DNA of 64,000 bases from Acanthaster planci (GCF_001949145.1 NW_019091416.1:404785-468784); one strand, 5' to 3'; positions 27,901 through 37,457 are shown, counted from the stretch's first letter. Program-made: numbers and translations. The notes: generated from the sequence alone by a model not told the origin.

Positions 27901-30900
27901 CGAGGTTGTTGCTGTACGCAGCATCAATCTGGCTGACGTTCTTCCCAGCACATCCCACCATGCTTTGCAGAGCCTGCGTCTCCTCCTGCAGCATGCGTTG
28001 CCTTGTAAGGTTGGCGATGGGCTCCTGGAAGATTTTCTCAAGACTGTCCACTTTGTCTTTTAGATCCACCGTGATGCCATTGTATATTGTGGTGATCTGG
28101 TGATGAAAAAAACATGAAATTTTGTTTACACATAGGATAATGGGAAATTTGTTTGGCATTGTTGTGCAAACTGGTACCACTGAGGACCATTCTTGAAACC
28201 CTAAAGCTTGCCTCTATCCTACCACCACGTACCTCTTTCTCGGTGGTATCTATTGTGCTGTTGACATCCTGTGCCGACTGGACCAAATGCTGCACTCCGG
28301 TGGCAGTAGTCTCGTTGCCATACAAACCCCCACCCACAAATGCTCTAAAAGTAGTCAAAAAAGAAAAACATCAGTCACTCCAAGAGGAATGGATCATGCA
28401 TAGGTGTCATCTCCCTCCAAAAAGTGACGGGGAGAATTAGGTGTAGAGATGGACAGGGAATAGGTTAAACATCCTACTGGTATTATTGTCTTCACAACAA
28501 ATATAGGCAGTGCCGAATATTCGATCGATTATCAAATATGCGAATATTGTTTTCCAAATTTGACTAGTCAAATACATAATTCATGAAAAGGAAGGGAAAA
28601 TTTTTGTTTGTTTTAAATGAGAAAAATTGCACTATGGAGGCTTGTTTCTCAAGCACATTCAAATGAAAAGCGACAGAAATCTTAGGATTCAAAAAGTGAA
28701 TTATTCGTTAAAAAGTTTTTTAAAAATAGAAATTTTCAACAGGGCAAAAAAATATTGTATGTCTGTTTAATCTTGCTACCTGTATCGTGGCTGGAGATAT
28801 TCCTAGAAGTGAGAAGCTATTATAGTCATTAAAATGTAGGGCCTACAAATGTGTGTGTCATTGCAACTGGTTTTGTACATGTACATGTACATGTATATGG
28901 TTTGTTCGTCAACAATCCGCTAGTCGACATGATCGAATATTCGGATATTTAGTCAAATTGACTGAACATTTGAACAGTGAATTATTCGAATTGACTCACA
29001 CCTAAACAACAGGTTGATTTTTCTAGGTAATCTACATGTACCGGTATGCTCAAAATGTACAGTATCCTTGTCACCAGGCAAATTGACCAGTTCTTGTCAT
29101 CATACAAACTTGCCCTAGTCAAGTACTTATTTATCCTTCATTTATCCTGACTGGAACCTTCTAAATAAAACTACATGCACATGCAAAGTACCAAATGTGC
29201 TTCTCACAAAGGATTGAGTGCTAAATGCACATCTGTAAAACCTTTACAATGTTCTAGTGACGAAACACATTTCCTGAAAAAGCCCTGAGTTGCCAGAAAT
29301 CTAAGGGTTTGTCTACTTGAGCCATGAGTCACTTTATGCCTCCAAAGCTGTTAATGCACATTTCCTGGTATAATACATTCACTGAATTATCCCACCGTAC
29401 ATGTACCTAGAATTTTTCAATTTTGTATGTGTTATTAACCTTAACCTTACATAATACTACAAATTACTACTTGTAGTAAAATATAGTAATCAGTGCTGCC
29501 GCTTGTAAGAGGACATGACCGTATTGTTCTCTGAAGCCATAAAATACAATAGAAAAGACAATGTACCACACAGTGCTGTGGCACTATGAATGCATGGCTT
29601 TATTGTTCTCTGTAATGAGTAACAAAGGAAGTAACCAAGCCAGAAGTAGTAATTTGTAGCACTAGGTCCTTAAGGCTTAGGCTATTACTTAGTATTTTAG
29701 AATGCTGAGTACTGTAATCCAAACAATATGCTTGGCGGTTAGGGTTAATAAGCTTAATACCCCAAAGGTGTTCATTCGAGTATTCCATGAGTAAAGCTGT
29801 AGTTGGGATTACATATACATGTATTTTAATAGACAATTTCAAGGTTCCCTGATAGAAATGACTTGTCTCCACAGTATTTTCAGGCCATGCATGTAAAAGT
29901 ATTTCAGGATTCTAGAGCAGTGGAAGATTTTCGTCCTTGACGACATATCAATTACCATATACACACACTTTCAGGCTAAATACGGGTATATGCAAATAGA
30001 TGGTAAGCTAAGCTGAAGTAGAATTTTGGCAGTTCAAATACATGTACCAATGTACATGTACACTGTACATGTACATGTTTTAGTACATCTGCACCCAAAT
30101 CTATGCACACTGTACCCGATACTGTGTCAAAGTTTGTAGACGCATTCCATGAAATTACATGAAAGGGCACCAGGACATGGCCAATGCTCTCAATATGGTG
30201 AGCACAAATATACATGTACTGGTACATGTATACATGTACATGTATGTACATGTACATGCATGTGTATATGTACACGTACATGTACGTACGTGCACTGTGT
30301 ACTGGTACACATACAATGTACATGTATGTACATGTATGTTTTTATGGATGTGTACATGCACATTTGTGTAAGTACATGTACCGTACACCGGTCCAACAGC
30401 ATGATACATGTACGGTACATGTACATCCCTGTGTTGGTATTTGATTTGACCTTACTCTCCCATGTTCCATACACATCGTTGTTTACTTATGACAGTGATG
30501 GTCTGTACTTGTCTAATGATAGTGAATGGCAGATTTTAAAAAGGGAACGTTCTGAAGTTCCAAGCCCTGTTCTACCATTAAAGACAAGATCAGTAACTGT
30601 GCGTGTGAATTCACCTTCCTTCTAAAGTTCTAGTTCTACAGTACTGTAGTTTAACATGGAAATTATCTGGACAGGAAGTTACTCACATACAGTGTATAAG
30701 AAGAGCGAGTTTAATAAATGCCCCACATACACATGCCATGACCCTTCCATGTCAGTTATTCAATGTCACTTCATCTCAAAATGGAATGCTTCAAACCAAA
30801 CTGATACAAACATAAGGCTACCCAAGTAGTATCACACGGTCAAGCCTGCCATCTGGTTTATTTATTCATGGTCAATTGTTAACAAAAGGAGTGTGCATGG

Positions 30901-33900
30901 ACATTGCTCTGTCGCTGGGTTGAGTCACTGCGCAGTGCAGTGGATCGTGCATTGTACACATCAAATCATTCAATCCATATAATAAAAAGGTGCAGTCTAG
31001 AAAGTTACACAATAGCATGAATTTCTTTACATGCCACGGTTGAATATAATTGATTTCAAAAGTGTAGCACTACTGCAGTAACTAAACAGTGATGGGTTGT
31101 CTTCCTGAAACGACATAAGTGTACAGTACATGTGCATTTAAAATCTATGGTTCCTGACTTAGTTTCCACAAGTTTATACAGGTACTTGTATACATATGGG
31201 TCACTCCATGAAGTTCGGGCAGAGTTTGTGACGGCGTCCCTCATTACATCGGTAACTTTTATTGCCCTTTATTTTCACATTATAACAGATTAAGTCATAT
31301 CATACAGCAAGGACGAAGCACACCACTACAAAATCCTAGCACGATTTAGAAGAATGTCAATTTAGAATCCACACGCAGGGAAAAAGATGTTTATTTTTAC
31401 CGATGTAACAAGGGACGCCGTCACAAACTGTGCCCGAATTTCGTGTAATGACCCATATACATGTACATGTATGTGACACACAACTGAGGCAGAATCCACA
31501 CAGATGTACCCCTGGACTTGAAAACTACTGGAAAGGATGTATCCATGTACATGTATTCAATGTGCCAAATGATATACAGTATACATATCAATAGGATGTC
31601 AACGATCAGTATCTCAGCTGAGAGAATATATAGACAGTACAATCAATCAATACACAGTGATTGGATCATCACAAGTGTTTGCGAACTGCAAGCCGCTCTC
31701 CCTGGGATGGCCAATTAGCCTGGAGTGTCCTCACAGCATGCTGTGAAGTTGGTATAAGAACTGGCAATTTGAAAGCACTTGAAGTAGGAAAGAGGAAATA
31801 AATGACCAGGTTAGATCGTGTACATGTACATTGCATACACTTTGTACATGCAGAGAAAATGCACATGTACATGTATGCACATGTGTGCACATGCAGGTAC
31901 ATGTACAGTGTACATGTATATGAACTTCATCGACATACCAGGTACAGTGAATTTACTCATCTGGGCAACTGTTTCCGAACAGAAACTTCCAGATGAAATA
32001 ATCAGGAATATGTACACATGAAGTGGACTTTCATATACCGGTACCATCCACAATTCTGGTTATAAAGCACACAGGAACTTAATTGGTCCAATGATGGGAC
32101 TGGTACATGTACATGTAGTTTAAATTCTTATTATTATTTGGTTTGGTTTGGTTGGTTTATTTCCATTCATCCATTTATCTTCTTGTGACGTAAAATTACA
32201 TTGGTTGATGCACATGCTGAACAGTGGAGGCTGGCAGAAGGCTACTGCTTGTACAAGGCCAGGGCCCCCCCCCATTATATACAATTGAATATGATGAGAA
32301 AAGATAAGTGAAACAAGAAAAACGTGATAAAGATTATTAATTTAAAGAGGAGAAAAAGGAATTAGTGTGACAGAAAATACTTGGAAACTAAAAGAGCTAA
32401 TCTTGTACATTTTATCAATGAATTGATTGAAGCATTTAAACAATAATTAAGCCGGTATAGATACACTGTACAAGTCACTTAATTAAGCATTAATTCATTT
32501 TAAGTGTAATTTTTAAGGAGGAATTCCTTAAGGTACCGGTATTTTTTAAATTCTGATACTGTACTTTGATTACTTAACATGTACACTGTACACCCCCCCC
32601 TGTATGACGTGTACATGCATGTCCCATACAGTCATGCTTCTAATTAATTAATGATAGTCAACTGGTAANNNNNNNNNNNNNNNNNNNNNNNNNNNNNNNN
32701 NNNNNNNNNNNNNNNNNNNNNNNNNNNNNNNNNNNNNNNNNNNNNNNNNNNNNNNNNNNNNNNNNNNNNNNNNNNNNNNNNNNNNNNNNNNNNNNNNNNN
32801 NNNNNNNNNNNNNNNNNNNNNNNNNNNNNNNNNNNNNNNNNNNNNNNNNNNNNNNNNNNNNNNNNNNNNNNNNNNNNNNNNNNNNNNNNNNNNNNNNNNN
32901 NNNNNNNNNNTTGGAACAGATAATAATACACCTCTCCAAGTTCAAAACAATTCAATTTTAAAGAAATGGAACTTTGATTTTGGTGAGCATCTGGAATTTA
33001 CATTTTGATCTGTGAAATGTCTCGCAAGCAATATACCGTACATGTACATTTTATGTGTATGTTTATTGTATGTTTGTGTGAGCTCACACCACAAAATTGT
33101 TGTGATACGTAAATAGCAAAGCCAGCCTTGCAAAACGTTGTTCTTAAAGTTAAACATCAAACCACACTGTCCACTCTCCAAGCACTGCAAGTACATGTAC
33201 TTTAAGACGTGAAAACTGACAGTTTTGGGTTACCTACACAGTAGGAAGAATGGACAGAAATGCATTTTTCATAGTTGTTGTAAACCTGTGCTGGAATCGT
33301 TTTAAATACAAGCACACGTAGTAAGGATTACTGGAGACATTGCAAAAGTGTTGCTTTGATCTACACACTGGCATTCAAGGCCATAAATGTACCATACCTG
33401 AAATGAGTTCCAAAAACAAAGCAGTACAACCTTTTCCATGTATATTAACTCCAAAGGGTCAGACTTGAATGATTTTGTCTTAAATGTACATGTAATTGCA
33501 TGACTACATTTTTGGGTTACGGTATGCCTTCCGGGTACTTGCCATCTAAAATATTGTAACATGTAGTCTTAATGGTGCTGTTAAATTCTGGAATGTTTGC
33601 AAAGGTTTAACAAACCAGATAAGCCATCTATTGAATAACTATTTTGATAATATACATGTAGTCAGTTCTCTGAAAGACACACAAAGGGCATTGCTGGGAG
33701 CATATGTTTGGGTACCTGTATATTATTGTTAACATATTTTGCAAGTTCTGTACTGGTGCCATAACTCCAGTACAAACAAACAAAAGCTGTGGTCCTTGTC
33801 CCAGGAAAAGTGGTTTGAGGTCCTTTTAAAGTCCAAGGGTGGCCAACATGGCCAAGAAAACATAAATTTAGTGACAGATTGGCTAAGGAAACTTCTAAAA

Positions 33901-36900
33901 ATAAACGTACAGCTGGTCAAGATATTGATCACAGATTCAACTACGAATAAGGTACTGGCACATGTACATGTACATGGACATGTACATTGTACACACATCG
34001 TTACTTGCAGAATGCAACAATTTGCACATGTATACACACATGGACATGTACAACAAATTTCACAACTGCATATAATGGTGACAGACTCTACATGTACATG
34101 TGCATGTAACTGGCTGGATCATTATCTACTACATTCTTACATGTATGTAAGGTTAAAGTGTACTGTGAGCAAATTTTTATGTGACAATAAAACCTGAAAA
34201 TGCCTGCAATTACTTAAAGTGGCGAGTTAGCTACATGATAAGAATACTGCATTTTAGGTTGATTAGCGCTGCACGCAAATGCAGTGTTCAGCAAAGTGAT
34301 TTTGATGTCAAGATTTATTTGCAGCCCATGGCACTTGAGTTGAAAATGTGTTCTGGGCTAGAGGGGCCTCTCAATGCATCTCTAGGGAAAAATTCCAATT
34401 TCTTCAGTTTCACTCAATAAACAATGTTCAAAAACCCTCACATATCAGTAAGTGTAATCAACTGTAGATGCACCATCCTATTTACTTTAGGCAAGTAGAT
34501 TCAAATTACTTGCTACCGACTACAATTTTGTTTTCAATGGAGGTTTTGCGTTGCTGGTGTCTTCACGGTGTCTCAGAGGCTGTTTTTGTTTCTTCAATTT
34601 AGTTACAACAAATGTGCAAAAGGTTTAGTCGAGCGTATCGCAGCGATACAAACCTTCTGCCCTCTGGGGACGAGTTAATGCATTTATCAGGTTTATAAAG
34701 GAAAAATCCATCGATGATTTGGAAAAACTGAAGTACAGGTACGGTAGAATGGGAAATCATCCACTCTATGAAACAGGCAAAACACTGACGAGGATAGAGG
34801 TAAGGCAATTCCATCCTGCCTTACTTAGAGAATCTTTGTAAATTCACTAAAATCGATACACGGAAATTTCCACCGTACTTATGGAAAATTCGATCATGCG
34901 AAAGAGCTTTTCTGACATATGGGGGAAAAGACAAAACACCTAATACTGGCTCCATTCCAAGAAGCAATATACACATTGCATGGTGAGGAAAGCAACGCCA
35001 CCAACACTAGCGCGCACACTGTACAGCGTGTATAATTGGAATCCTTCTGACTCATTCAAGATGGGAATCCAATGGAAAATTCCTTGCTCTTTTAAAACAA
35101 GACTGGGACACCCAAGGCCACAGATAATTCGATTCCTGCCTGGGCTCGATGAAGCAGATTTTAGGGAGTTAGATTTGGGGCTAACTTAAGGGACAGGAAT
35201 TGTCGGGTTGAAGGCAGCAGCATACTCACGCGCTGAGTAACGCCAGCGTAATTATCATCCACTTCAAACATTGTGTCTTCTTCTGTCTGTTGGGCGCAGG
35301 ATGAGCCCGTCGTTTCCTATTCTTACAGCAGTGGCATGTTCCGTAGAGGATGACAAACAACAGGCTGGCCAGTAGCCACAACACTGGGATTGCACCCCAG
35401 AAGATGAGCGTCTGCAAAACAATAGGAAAAGATTGCCCTCTGAACAGACACTCGCAATGTTGGACCAATTATGCAGTGCCACAGCATAGAGAACCATCAT
35501 AACACTGAATGCAAGAGGGAGTGGGACCGGTTATCAATGATTATTCCTCAGTCATCCAGAACACAGATTTCTATCAAGTTCCTAGTTCCTAAACATCACA
35601 TCTTGCAACCCCAAACTACATGTAACATTACTGTCACATGTGTTAGACTTATTTGTAAAATCGGAAATTTTGTTCTAATTTTTTATGGCCAATGCTGCAT
35701 AACAACCATCTTTCACATTCAAGTCAACGATACATATTTTTAAAAATATATGCAACGACTTCAAAGAATTCTAAAAGCACATGGAAATTGGTGGTGTGAA
35801 GTTAGTTCATTATTCCTTGTTTGACGTTTGACATTCAAGGTTGAACAAGTAACTGTTTGAAGTTCAACGTTGAGTAAGTAACTGTTTGACATTCGGCGAC
35901 CACTCCGGATGCATGTACCTAGAAACGATGGAATGCAAAAGAAACAAAAAAACAAACTGTGCCAACAACATTTCAGGGCTTGTTTGACCCCCCCCAAAAC
36001 CCATGTCCCGGGTTGCCAGGAGTCGTCGCTGATTGAGACGAACAAAGACATCAGATTCGATGTAATCTCTAGGCGGGGCATAGGTATTTCATTTTAATTT
36101 AAGGAAAGTGTGGTGTGAAGCATTCACTTTCCTACTCTGGTTTGCAAGCGAAGAACTCCACAGACAAGACTTTAGTCAAAGCCGTTTTGACCCTGGAAAA
36201 CTGCATTGCCCTGGTTGAAATGGAGGTAACGGGGGTCACCAAAGTGTACAGAAACACTTTGAAAATAAGTTTAGGGCTTTTTGATGCATACATGTATTAA
36301 TTATTATTTCGATTGACTGAAATAGTTTGGATGAAAACAGCAGATATAAATGACCGTTTTCAACCAAATAATTATAATGCCGTAAAAAGATTTCGCCTAC
36401 ATTTCTGGGCTTGTTTGATCCCAAAAAACCCTATGCCCCAGGTTGCCTCTGTGGGAGAGAGTTGTGTGTGTATACATCATTGTGAAATGGCATGTACATG
36501 TACAATGTAAATAAGGTACATGTGAACGGATGTGCAAGGTGGTGCAGTTTGGGATTTTTTGTCCCGTTTAGGCTCCGTCATTTCTAGGGGTGTGGCACCC
36601 TGAATGTCAGTGTTACTTGTTCAGCACTGAATGTCGCCAGTTGAATGAGGAAAGAGGAACCAACTTCACATCGGTGTGGAAATTTGTGAGTTCTGCTCAG
36701 TACACTGTATGCATAATGCTGAAGTCACCACACTAAAATTCTGTTTACATTTGTACAGTGGCCCCGTGCTGGGAAAGCCATAAAAAAAATCTCTTGAAAA
36801 GTTAGTGCTTCAGAGAATTTTAGAAAAAGAATTCAATCACATAATGATCTACACTACCCACTAAGCACTATACCTGCAGGCCGTGCAGCTCCACCAACTA

Positions 36901-37457
36901 TGCATTTTACATGAATGATTTACTTTACTTTACTTCTTTCAACTACTGACGTAGAACTAAGTTAAAAAAAAAATTCATCATATTCTTCTTTATGCCTAGC
37001 ACTTACAAAGAAATAACCAAAAAAACTGCAATTGAAAAGCGAAAGAGGCCCCGCCCATTCAAGCGCAGCTGAAAAGTGTACTGTAATCACAATGAACAAT
37101 ACTAACAGTGCATTAGCACGGCCGTGGGCGAGTAATCAATACAGATTTCACTATGATTCATCAACGAACGGTTTGACCATATTTAGACGGTAGAATACTT
37201 CCCGATTTCAATTCAAATTCCTTCGGTTTTTAAACAACATATTCGACATTACAACTTTTTAACCTAGAAACATTCCTGCTCCTCTTAAAACAAAGCAAAA
37301 TTGAAGTTACCTGGATGTATTTAGGATCTTCGGGGTTAAACGTAGAACTGTACTTTTCGAAGCCCCGGTACGAGACGTGTGGCCAACTGTGAAAAAATTC
37401 CGTCAGCCAAGATGGCACAAATTCGTCGGAGTATTTGTTGTTAACCAAGTGCCACAT
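3811..37457 (-). CDS. TTYH: Tweety homolog (TTYH) membrane protein, complete 15-exon gene model
   Basis: Whole-gene entry; exons are listed separately. Tweety homologs are five-pass plasma-membrane proteins that form dimers. They have been proposed as volume-regulated or calcium-activated anion channels, and also as lipid-binding proteins. Fourteen exons with canonical GT/AG ends and matched phases give 1755 nt (584 aa plus stop); adding the probable 60-nt exon 13 gives 604 aa. Human TTYHs are about 450-534 aa. Predicted membrane segments lie near residues 50-73, 100-119, 232-251, 261-284 and 405-428. Family landmarks include SDFCADPDTFI, YYMKC, VHKDY and VCYDS. Candidate N-glycosylation sites are N120, N138, N176 and N200, in the first large loop. 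The C-terminal tail is Pro/Ser-rich and carries a PPSY motif. The family assignment is firm. The paralog (TTYH1, 2 or 3) cannot be set, and an invertebrate single-copy gene is likely. Confidence 0.93.
4230..4386 (-). CDS. TTYH: TTYH exon 14 (Pro/Ser/Gly-rich tail)
   Basis: 157 nt. The chosen acceptor is ...tatgtgttag after a pyrimidine-rich tract; the donor is TCC|gtaagt. One base completes a codon, then 52 codons follow (HEQGLSSSNQ ... EGYDSPPPS). It is GC-rich and of low complexity (Ser, Gly, Pro, Gln), as expected for the cytoplasmic tail of TTYHs. Other AGs lie a few bases downstream (gagcag, ctcag). The one used keeps the phase and has the best tract; a shift of a few residues is possible. 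Confidence 0.82.
5281..5434. mobile_element. Palindromic foldback/MITE-like element
   Basis: The left arm 5281-5354 (starts gggcgattcacaat, ends gttgaccc) is matched in inverse by the right arm 5371-5434 (starts gggtccac, ends attgtgaatcgcc). The spacer is about 16 bases. Both arms contain CCAAGAG and TTGGCCAATCACAA. Weaker inverted similarity continues outward, so the true element may be larger. No coding capacity. The arms hold two opposed CCAAT boxes, so it may bind NF-Y (inference). Confidence 0.7.
7240..7316 (+). repeat. tRNA-like SINE head (A and B box)
   Basis: An A-box-like gactgagtggat is followed about 40 bases later by B-box-like gggttcaacttcc, with spacing as in a tRNA gene. The acceptor stem is not complementary and no clean cloverleaf forms, so this is better read as a tRNA-derived SINE head than a working tRNA. 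Confidence 0.4.
7597..7656 (-). CDS. TTYH: TTYH exon 13, probable 60-nt (possibly cassette) exon
   Basis: Acceptor acttttcag with a good pyrimidine tract and donor GG|gtaagt bracket exactly 60 nt. There is no stop in the one frame that fits between exon 12 (ends in 2 bases) and exon 14 (starts with 1 base). It reads PHSPKPSDAPNLFNYLQRE. Its phase is the same on both sides, so skipping it also keeps the frame. The local GC is well above the surrounding intron. The Ser/Pro-rich content suits the tail. It could be a chance match; transcript data would settle it. Confidence 0.65.
8599..8784 (-). CDS. TTYH: TTYH exon 12 (start of cytoplasmic tail)
   Basis: 186 nt; acceptor gctttgtag, donor AG|gtacgg. 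It completes R439 and gives 61 codons (KIPYAVDQEDPFLPP ... SLSSSLQGY). The acidic DQEDPF stretch corresponds to the DDDDPFNP segment just after the last membrane helix of vertebrate TTYHs. The remainder is rich in Pro, Arg and Ser. Confidence 0.88.
9830..9931 (-). CDS. TTYH: TTYH exon 11 (fifth membrane helix)
   Basis: 102 nt; acceptor atatctag, donor AG|gttggt. It encodes V405 to K438, almost entirely hydrophobic (VIGITIMLLSAMLAGLLFT, then LVILC) and ending in basic NGRLPK. This is the last transmembrane helix with its cytoplasmic positive end, aligned with YLGLFSFLAALAF of human TTYH2. Confidence 0.9.
10541..10680 (-). CDS. TTYH: TTYH exon 10 (extracellular domain, paired cysteines)
   Basis: 140 nt; acceptor tttcccccag, donor GT|gtaagt. 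Residues 359-404. It contains LDC (C384), VHKDY and SVCYDS (C401), matching the conserved VDCRGLHKDY...GICYDG block of TTYHs. The two cysteines are expected to be disulfide-bonded in the extracellular domain. The exon was found by phase and family pattern because no long open frame with a Met covers it. Confidence 0.9.
10728..10797 (+). repeat. tRNA-like SINE head (A and B box)
   Basis: ggttggcgtaacggttc resembles an RNA polymerase III A box. About 43 bases on, gagttcgattc differs little from the B-box consensus GGTTCGANTCC. There is no matching acceptor stem. It lies in the short intron between TTYH exons 9 and 10 and is probably a truncated tRNA-derived SINE. Confidence 0.45.
11031..11123 (-). 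CDS. TTYH: TTYH exon 9
   Basis: 93 nt, phase 0 on both sides; acceptor ttttcccccag, donor GAA|gtaagc. Residues 328-358 (DLSSANTDLALAGTTLDKIA ...). This is an amphipathic helix-like part of the second extracellular loop, at the position of TTFQRALTTMQIQVAGLL in TTYH2. Conservation is low here; position and splice phase carry the assignment. Confidence 0.85.
11794..11846 (-). CDS. TTYH: TTYH exon 8 (53 nt)
   Basis: Small exon; acceptor tgtcggcag, donor AAG|gtaggt. It completes E310 and adds 17 codons, FLKYYMKCGQTASPFSK. The YY...C...SPF pattern is the TTYH RYYLYCSQSGSSPFQQ block. C318 is a conserved extracellular cysteine. Confidence 0.9.
12692..12767 (-). CDS. TTYH: TTYH exon 7 (SDFC motif)
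   Basis: 76 nt; acceptor gcctttgcag, donor G|gtatgt. Residues 285-309, GVSDFCADPDTFIFKQ.... SDFC..PDTFI is one of the most conserved stretches of the Tweety family, directly after the fourth membrane helix. C290 is conserved. Confidence 0.93.
13858..13930 (-). CDS. TTYH: TTYH exon 6 (fourth membrane helix)
   Basis: 73 nt; acceptor ttcaacag, donor CTG|gtgagt. It completes S260 and encodes 24 residues, SAILCVIGMVIVWCLAAAET followed by FVTL. This is a single hydrophobic helix aligned with LCCGALSLLLSWASLAAD of TTYH2. Confidence 0.9.
15235..15417 (+). other. Possible FLYWCH/MULE-type zinc-finger relic
   Basis: The plus-strand frame reads ...VQCTRCKDRWKDKCTGCDVQ... and, shortly after, IEGNLFVDSPNHPDE. 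Spaced Cys residues followed by a G..V.SPNH-like end resemble FLYWCH zinc fingers found in Mutator-like transposons. There is no start, no second domain, and the frame is short. Weak similarity judged by eye only. Confidence 0.25.
22281..22411. repeat. (ACATGT)-rich microsatellite island
   Basis: Dense run of TACATGTA, ACATGTAC and GTACATGT words (for example 22369-22405), interrupted by short unique pieces. Both strands give chance Cys/Thr/Met/Tyr-rich open frames, which should not be annotated as proteins. Confidence 0.8.
23368..23463 (-). CDS. TTYH: TTYH exon 5 (third membrane helix)
   Basis: 96 nt; acceptor gcattcag, donor AG|gtaggc. It completes R228, then reads WGGFIGVFCFELIICLVV and LCGACTGKRCSLI. 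Arg-Trp followed by a hydrophobic helix and a basic GKR end is the RW...LVICLIACLGLAKRSKC block of TTYH2. The sequence before exon 6 also requires this phase (AG|C = Ser). Confidence 0.9.
23575..23730 (+). repeat. Dispersed repeat copy 1 with GTTGTGGGGACA inverted ends
   Basis: Inverse match to 50066-50222. Inside is an 89-bp core (23634-23722) that starts agttgtggggaca and ends tgtccctataact, so it is bounded by inverted repeats. Similarity to the other copy also covers the flank (ctaacaaaagaactt..., gtgaatgcctaccca in the other orientation), so the core sits in a larger repeat. No coding capacity. Confidence 0.7.
23826..24160. repeat. 41-bp minisatellite, eight units
   Basis: Units begin at 23826, 23867, 23908, 23949, 23990, 24031, 24079 and 24120. 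Each is built from the near-palindrome cctagtaccggttctagg, then gatacaagta, then tacatgtacatg. Unit 6 carries a 7-base insertion. Units 3 and 6 share a tactgg variant where the others have taccgg, giving a three-unit (123-bp) higher-order period. It lies in TTYH intron 4. Confidence 0.93.
24161..27854 (-). other. Rest of TTYH intron 4
   Basis: Non-coding. It contains a 16-bp-arm hairpin at 24723-24756 and direct repeats with CCCGGGG...AGTGTGAAA at 25067-25101 and 25203-25238, probably the remains of a DNA transposon. An ACATGT cluster is near 27000-27120. The open frames around 26.2 kb are hydrophobic on the minus strand but do not match TTYH. Confidence 0.5.
27855..28096 (-). CDS. TTYH: TTYH exon 4 (extracellular helical domain)
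   Basis: 242 nt; acceptor atcaccag, donor AG|gtgaga. Residues 148-227, from ITTIYNGITVDL to EVQYYETI. It is mostly helical and charged (DLKDKVDSLEKIF, LTRQRMLQEETQAL), and it contains candidate N-glycosylation sites N176 (NLT) and N200 (NVS). The YYETI-R end leads into the third helix, as VEYYRW does in TTYH2. Confidence 0.92.
28233..28344 (-). CDS. TTYH: TTYH exon 3
   Basis: 112 nt; acceptor ctacttttag, donor GAG|gtacgt. It completes A110 and encodes AFVGGGLYGNETTATGVQHL... to residue 147. FVGGGLYGN is the end of the second membrane helix, equal to VGVGFYGNSE in TTYH2. N120 and N138 (NET, NST) are candidate glycosylation sites. Confidence 0.92.
28506..29003 (+). mobile_element. Dispersed ~500-bp non-autonomous repeat, copy 1
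   Basis: Aligns end to end, in the same orientation, with 54569-55039. Shared blocks include gtgccgaatat, ttcatgaaaagg, gttttaaatgagaaaaattg, gaggcttgtttc, tttcaacagggcaa and cgtggctggagat. The ends are AT-rich with imperfect inverted similarity (aggcagtgccgaat against aggtgtgagtcaattcgaat). No coding potential; a MITE-like or other non-autonomous element. Confidence 0.75.
30036..30430. repeat. ACATGT/TACATGTA microsatellite island
   Basis: About 400 bp with very dense TACATGTA, GTACATGT and CACATGTA words and occasional ACCGGT. Overlapping Tyr/Met/Cys/Thr-rich open frames up to 158 codons arise on both strands purely from the repeat. It lies in TTYH intron 2. Confidence 0.85.
31197..31455. 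mobile_element. 259-bp MITE with ~55-bp inverted ends and TA flanks
   Basis: The left end (tgggtcactccatgaagttc...) is the inverse of the right end (...gaatttcgtgtaatgaccca). Both ends carry tttgtgacggcgtccc and ttacatcggtaa. The dinucleotide TA flanks both sides (31195-31196 and 31456-31457), as for Tc1/mariner-type insertions. A relative with the same termini lies at 58670-58924. The unique centre has no open frame. Confidence 0.85.
32669..32910. other. Assembly gap (242 N)
   Basis: Run of N inside TTYH intron 2. Exons 2 and 3 join in phase, so no known coding sequence needs to lie here. Confidence 0.99.
32911..35229 (-). other. TTYH intron 2, gap to exon 2
   Basis: Non-coding except for unexplained open frames on both strands at about 33729-34197 (152 codons plus, 102 minus). 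Part of these is ACATGT repeat. The other part (33780-33960) is non-repetitive, but I recognise no family. Nothing else supported. Confidence 0.45.
35230..35411 (-). CDS. TTYH: TTYH exon 2 (first and second membrane helices)
   Basis: 182 nt; acceptor tgttttgcag, donor GC|gtgagt. Residues 50-109. A hydrophobic helix (TLIFWGAIPVLWLLASLL...) is followed by a Cys- and Lys/Arg-rich cytoplasmic loop (CHCCKNRKRR, NRQKKTQCLK), then the second helix begins (WMIITLALLS). The CHCC..+ pattern after the first helix is shared with TTYH2 (CACHCRRDD). Confidence 0.95.
35412..37310 (-). other. TTYH intron 1
   Basis: It contains a 3-copy degenerate direct repeat at about 35823-35896 (gtttgacattcaaggttgaa / gtttgaagttcaacgttgag). 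Two related segments lie at about 35965-36015 and 36398-36448 (acatttc-gggcttgtttga-cc ... ggttgcc). No exon is recognised. Confidence 0.5.
37311..37457 (-). CDS. TTYH: TTYH exon 1 (start codon)
   Basis: ATG at 37455-37457, then 49 codons to donor CAG|gtaact. An in-frame TGA three codons upstream (37464-37466) fixes this as the first possible start. SWLTEFFHSWPHVSYRGFEK, then YSSTFNPEDPKYIQ, matches the TTYH amino terminus (WLHSVPHVGLRLQPVNSTFSP..ESYQ). There is no signal peptide, as expected for a family with an extracellular N-terminus preceding the first helix. Confidence 0.93.

Noticed and set aside
30149-30625. Open frames up to 158 codons rich in Cys, Thr, Met and Tyr on both strands
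   Set aside because: They are translations of the ACATGT microsatellite; every frame is open because the repeat lacks stops in most frames.
32644-32955. Open frames across the N run
   Set aside because: They are artefacts of translating unknown bases.
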